A stretch of DNA of 7,992 nt from an uncultured Clostridia bacterium (lineage in GTDB: Bacteria; Bacillota; Clostridia; TANB77; CAG-508): NCBI GenBank assembly GCA_947625565.1, contig CANQOU010000050.1, forward strand, positions 1-7,992, given 5' to 3'. The stretch's first letter is position 1. Every line of letters starts with the position of its first letter. Made by a program: the position numbers and the translations under genes. The notes under the pieces were generated by a model. It was not told the origin of the DNA and ran no database searches. It saw only the letters and a list, made by a program, of their open reading frames with translations. Shown here one piece after another: positions 4,817 through 7,992 of this stretch.

Positions 4817-6550
4817 ATGAAAAAAAGAATTAGAAATGCAACAATAATTATAATTATTTTAGCAATTATAGTTACATCTATATATTTTATATTTCAACAG
4901 CAGCATAAAAAAGATAGAACTTATGAAATTGAAAAAATTACGGATTATAAATATTTTGTATCAAAAATAGATGAAGAGCAAAAATATGGTGTGATTGATA
5001 CACAAGGCAATATATTAGTACCAGAGGAATATGATAATGTAGATATACCAAATCCATCAAAACCTGTATTTGTATGCCATTCTGAAGATAAAACTAGTAT
5101 TTTTAATGAGAAAGGAGAGAGAATCTACACAGAATATGAGGATGTTGAAGTATTGCAATTAAAAAATATTATAAGTGATTTATTATATGAAAAATCAGTT
5201 ATGAAATATAAAAAAGATGGAAAATATGGAATAATCGATTTGGAAGGAAAAGAAATTACAAAACCAATATATGAAGAAATTGATACACTTCAATACAAAG
5301 AAGGAGAACTAATTGTAAAAAAAGATGGAAAATATGGAATTATTAGTTTAAAAGGATACGAACTAGTAGAAGCTTTATATGACCAAATATCTGCAGACAC
5401 ATTTTTTGAAGAAAATGAAAGATATTATTATGATGGATATATTGTAGCAAATAAAACAGATAATGGATATCGCTATGGATATGTATCATATGAAGGAGAA
5501 CAAAAGTTAGAGCCTATATATAATGATATGCAACGTATACAAGATGCAGGAGATAAAGACAACGCATATTTATTGGTAGCAGAAAAAGGAAGATATGGAA
5601 TATTTAAAAATGAAAAAGAACTAATTAAAACAGAATATCAATCTATAAATTTTGATAATGAGAATGAAATTTTCGTAGTACAACAAGGAAAAAAATATGG
5701 AGTTATTGATAAAGAAGGAAAACAAATAATAGATTGTAATTTTGAACAAATAGATGTAAAAGGAAATTATATATATGCACAAAATGAAGAAAGTACAGAG
5801 GTATATGATGAAAAAGGAAACTTAACAAATATGTCTGCTGACACTACAATTGTTACTATTCCAGAAAAAAAAGAATACACAATACGTATTCAAACACTAG
5901 ATGGAAAAACAATATATGAAGTATGTAAAAATGAGCAAGCAGTTACAAAAGAATATAAATATATATCATATTTAGAAGATGATTTATTTATAGCATCTAA
6001 AGAAGGAGAAGCCTTAGGAATAATAGACGTAGAAGATAATGCAAAAACAGAATTCAAATATGAATCAATTCAAGTGATACCAAATACTAAATTGATTCAA
6101 ATGAGTACAGATGATATGTTAGAAATCGTAGATGACAAAGTGCAAAATATTACAAATTTAGAAAATGGAAAAATTGTAGAAAAGGACGAATATATTATTC
6201 TTTCTAATGAAACGATAAAAAAATATTTAACATTAGATGGAAAAGTAGTAACCAATAAAGAGATTTTCCCAGAAAACAAACTATTTGCTACAGAAAAAGA
6301 CGGAAAGTGGGGATTTGAAGATAAATCAGGAAATATAATAGTAGAAGCAAATTATGACAAAGTAACAGAATTCAACAAATATGGATTTGCAGGTGTTTTA
6401 AAAGCTGAAAAATGGGGAATAATAAAACAAGATGGAAAAATTTTACTTGAACCAGAACAAAGTAATATTACCTCAGAACAAGAACCAGAATTTATAGGAG
6501 AATATCATAAAATGCAATTTAGTTCTGGAAAGATTTATTATACTAAATAA
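4817..6550 (+). CDS. Membrane-anchored WG-repeat protein
   Basis: This 577-residue protein has one N-terminal membrane segment (about residues 8-27, nearly all Ile/Leu/Val/Phe) and a long extracytoplasmic part built of WG beta repeats. Clear repeats of the form (K/R)(Y/W)G-hydrophobic-D-x-x-G start near residues 56 (QKYGVID), 135 (GKYGIID), 171, 218, 258, 291 (GKKYGVID), 496 (GKWGFED) and 531 (EKWGIIK). Degenerate ones lie between, notably in 320-490. Each repeat usually ends in a Pro/Tyr/Asp motif such as KPIYEEI. The WG family is widespread in Firmicutes and Bacteroidetes and has no settled function; a binding or scaffold role at the cell surface is a guess. Start: ATG 4817 has AAAGGA (4802-4807) at 9 nt; ATG 4808 abuts that site and is unlikely. 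It lies 24 nt after the CorC-type gene and should be co-transcribed with it. Confidence 0.88.
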   Translation: MKKRIRNATIIIIILAIIVTSIYFIFQQQHKKDRTYEIEKITDYKYFVSKIDEEQKYGVIDTQGNILVPEEYDNVDIPNPSKPVFVCHSEDKTSIFNEKGERIYTEYEDVEVLQLKNIISDLLYEKSVMKYKKDGKYGIIDLEGKEITKPIYEEIDTLQYKEGELIVKKDGKYGIISLKGYELVEALYDQISADTFFEENERYYYDGYIVANKTDNGYRYGYVSYEGEQKLEPIYNDMQRIQDAGDKDNAYLLVAEKGRYGIFKNEKELIKTEYQSINFDNENEIFVVQQGKKYGVIDKEGKQIIDCNFEQIDVKGNYIYAQNEESTEVYDEKGNLTNMSADTTIVTIPEKKEYTIRIQTLDGKTIYEVCKNEQAVTKEYKYISYLEDDLFIASKEGEALGIIDVEDNAKTEFKYESIQVIPNTKLIQMSTDDMLEIVDDKVQNITNLENGKIVEKDEYIILSNETIKKYLTLDGKVVTNKEIFPENKLFATEKDGKWGFEDKSGNIIVEANYDKVTEFNKYGFAGVLKAEKWGIIKQDGKILLEPEQSNITSEQEPEFIGEYHKMQFSSGKIYYTK

Positions 6551-6581
6551 TCACTTACATTTGAAAGGAATGAGAACTATA

Positions 6582-7424
6582 ATGAAACTAGGAATTGCAT
6601 TAGCAGGTGGAGGAATTAGAGGAATTGCACATGTAGGAGTATTAAAAGCTTTAGAAGAAAATGAAATAAAAATAGACATTATAGGGGGAACAAGTTCAGG
6701 AAGTATGGTAGCAATACTATACGCTCTGGGCTTTTCTCCTTATTATATTTATATTTTATTTAAAAGATATGCAAAACAAATGCTAAGTGTGGATACAATG
6801 CCAATCGTCAATACAATTGGTAATTTTATAGCAAACAAAAAACTTGAAGTTTGTGGCTTTAATTCAGGAAAAATAATAGAAGAAGCATATAATCAAATAG
6901 CTTTAAAAAAAGGAATAAAAAAAATTGCAGATATTAAAAAGCCTATTGTTATACCAACAGTTGATATAAATGAATCAAAGGAATATATATTTACAAATAG
7001 TAAAAACAGTGAAAAACAATATATTTCAGATATCTCAATAGGTAAAGCAGTTAGAGCAAGTAGTAGCTTACCAGGATATTTTTGCCCTTGTGATTTTCAA
7101 GGACATAAATTTTTAGATGGAGGAATTTTAGATAATGTACCTGCTAGAGAAGTAAAAAAACAAGGAGCAGATAAAGTCATTAGTGTTAATTTCAAAGCAG
7201 ATTATATTGATGAAAACAGTAATTTTTTAGATATTTCCATGCGTACAATTGATATAATGGCAAGCAAAATTTCAAAAGAAGGTATCAAAGATAGTGATTT
7301 TATTTTAACAGTTGATACAGAAGAAACAGGATTATTAGATATAGAGAAAATAGAGAGTTGTTATAACTTAGGATATAAAACTGCTATGCAAAATATGGAT
7401 AAAATAAAGTCTATTTTAAAGTAA
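6582..7424 (+). CDS. Patatin-like phospholipase (NTE/RssA-type serine hydrolase)
   Basis: This 280-residue member of the bacterial patatin family comprises acyl hydrolases with a Ser-Asp dyad that act on lipids. All key parts are present: the oxyanion-hole glycine loop GGGIRG (residues 9-14), the nucleophile elbow GTSSG with Ser38, and DGG with Asp179 in KFLDGGILDNVP. RASSSLPGYF (159-168) is a further family motif. There is no signal peptide, so the enzyme is probably cytoplasmic or membrane-peripheral. Start: ATG 6582 gives the standard family N-terminus MKLGIALAGGGIRG; it lies 12 nt after GAAAGGA (6563-6569). Upstream TTG 6561 and ATG 6570 overlap that site and are rejected. The gene follows the WG-repeat gene by 31 nt without a terminator, so it is probably in the same operon. 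Substrate is not predictable from sequence. Confidence 0.93.
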   Translation: MKLGIALAGGGIRGIAHVGVLKALEENEIKIDIIGGTSSGSMVAILYALGFSPYYIYILFKRYAKQMLSVDTMPIVNTIGNFIANKKLEVCGFNSGKIIEEAYNQIALKKGIKKIADIKKPIVIPTVDINESKEYIFTNSKNSEKQYISDISIGKAVRASSSLPGYFCPCDFQGHKFLDGGILDNVPAREVKKQGADKVISVNFKADYIDENSNFLDISMRTIDIMASKISKEGIKDSDFILTVDTEETGLLDIEKIESCYNLGYKTAMQNMDKIKSILK

Positions 7425-7425
7425 A

Positions 7426-7487
7426 ACTGCATATATTATATACAAGGCAATATTAGAAACTAAAGCCTTGGAAAGGAATATAGCAGT
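7426..7487 (+). promoter_or_regulatory. Structured leader before the cysteine desulfurase gene
   Basis: The 63-nt spacer can fold into nested helices. The outer helix joins ACTGC (7426-7430), a bulged A and TATAT (7432-7436) to ATATAGCAGT (7478-7487), which ends right at the ATG. The inner helix joins CAAGGC (7443-7448) to GCCTTG (7465-7470), with TTAG/CTAA stacked inside. The ribosome binding site AAAGGA (7472-7477) lies between the helices. No T-run follows, so it is not a terminator. A role in translation control is speculative. Confidence 0.35.
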
Positions 7488-7992
7488 ATGAATATAAAAT
7501 ATTTTGATAATAGTGCAACAACGAGAGTGAAAGAAGCCGTGTTAGAAGAAATGTTCCCATATCTAAGCTTAGAATATGGAAATCCATCTTCAATATATGG
7601 ATTAGGTAGAAAAGCCAAAAGAGCAATTGAAGAAGCAAGAGAAAGAGTAGCAAAATTGTTAAATTGTAAGCCTAATGAGATAATTTTTACAAGTTGTGGG
7701 TCTGAAAGTGATAATATGGCACTAAAAGGAATGGCACTTTTGCAAAAAGAAAAAAATACAGGAAGAAATCACATTATTACATCTTGTATTGAACATCCGG
7801 CAATTTTGAATTCTTGCCATAGTTTAGAGAAACAGGGATTTAATGTTACGTATTTAGATGTAAATGAGCAAGGCTTTGTAAATATAGAAAATTTATTAAA
7901 TAGTATATCTGATAAAACATTTCTTATAACTATTATGTTTGCAAATAATGAAATAGGAACAATTCAGCCAATAAAAAAAATAGCACGGAATT
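7488..7992 (+). CDS. Cysteine desulfurase (NifS/IscS-like), 5' part
   Basis: This is a PLP-dependent enzyme that removes sulfur from cysteine and passes it on as persulfide for Fe-S clusters or tRNA thiolation. The first 168 codons are in the window and the reading frame runs open off its end, about 40 per cent of a usual 380-400 residue protein. Recognisable parts are MNIKYFDNSATT at the start, GNPSSIYGLGRKA (31-43), the cofactor phosphate-binding stretch FTSCGSESDN (67-76), His103 in IEHPAIL, expected to stack on the PLP ring, and ANNEIGTIQPI (152-162). The PLP lysine and the catalytic cysteine loop lie beyond the window. Start: ATG 7488 with AAAGGA (7472-7477) at 10 nt. It follows the patatin gene by 63 nt and is probably co-transcribed. 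Whether it serves Fe-S assembly or thiouridine synthesis cannot be told here; the next gene would help. Confidence 0.93.
   Translation, partial: MNIKYFDNSATTRVKEAVLEEMFPYLSLEYGNPSSIYGLGRKAKRAIEEARERVAKLLNCKPNEIIFTSCGSESDNMALKGMALLQKEKNTGRNHIITSCIEHPAILNSCHSLEKQGFNVTYLDVNEQGFVNIENLLNSISDKTFLITIMFANNEIGTIQPIKKIARN

Noticed and set aside
6561..6581. TTG 6561 or ATG 6570 as the patatin start
   Set aside because: Both overlap or touch the ribosome site, and the added residues are absent from the usual family N-terminus.

Overview
The window is strongly AT-rich DNA with all genes on the + strand, TAA stop codons throughout, AGA-dominated arginine usage and strong AGGAGG- or AAAGGA-type ribosome binding sites. 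With a sortase and an LPxTG-type surface protein, this points to a Gram-positive, low-GC Firmicute, most likely a clostridial species. I cannot name the species.

Layout. (1) Bases 1-222: the 3' end of a sensor histidine kinase, apparently broken by a one-base frameshift in an A-run. A perfect 12-bp hairpin overlaps its stop codon. (2) Bases 223-1458: a spacer with a promoter module, then an Rpn-family nuclease gene. Inside it, a perfect Shine-Dalgarno and in-frame ATG should yield a separate 91-residue C-terminal protein (RpnS), as in the known Rpn gene-within-gene toxin-antitoxin systems. (3) Bases 1459-3400: a second copy of the promoter module, a sortase gene and, 19 bp later, its probable substrate. 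That substrate is a secreted Cys-Gln thioester-domain protein ending in LPVTGK with no membrane segment or charged tail. A perfect 12-bp terminator hairpin follows. (4) Bases 3425-7992: a strong promoter (TTGAAA-17-TATAAT), then four closely spaced genes without terminators between them: a CNNM/CBS/CorC-type membrane protein, a WG-repeat protein, a patatin-like hydrolase and a cysteine desulfurase that runs off the window.

How the parts relate. The sortase and thioester protein form a two-gene surface-display unit. The spacers before the rpn gene and the sortase gene are diverged copies of one element. Each carries a three-step 10-bp repeat resembling Spo0A boxes and a consensus-like promoter with 17-bp spacing, so the two transcription units may share a regulator. 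The rpn gene lies between these direct repeats and may be a cassette gained or lost by recombination. The last four genes look like a housekeeping or envelope operon; no single pathway joining them is evident.

The most noteworthy items are the intragenic RpnS start, the anchor-less LPVTGK thioester protein with its own sortase, and the duplicated promoter module.
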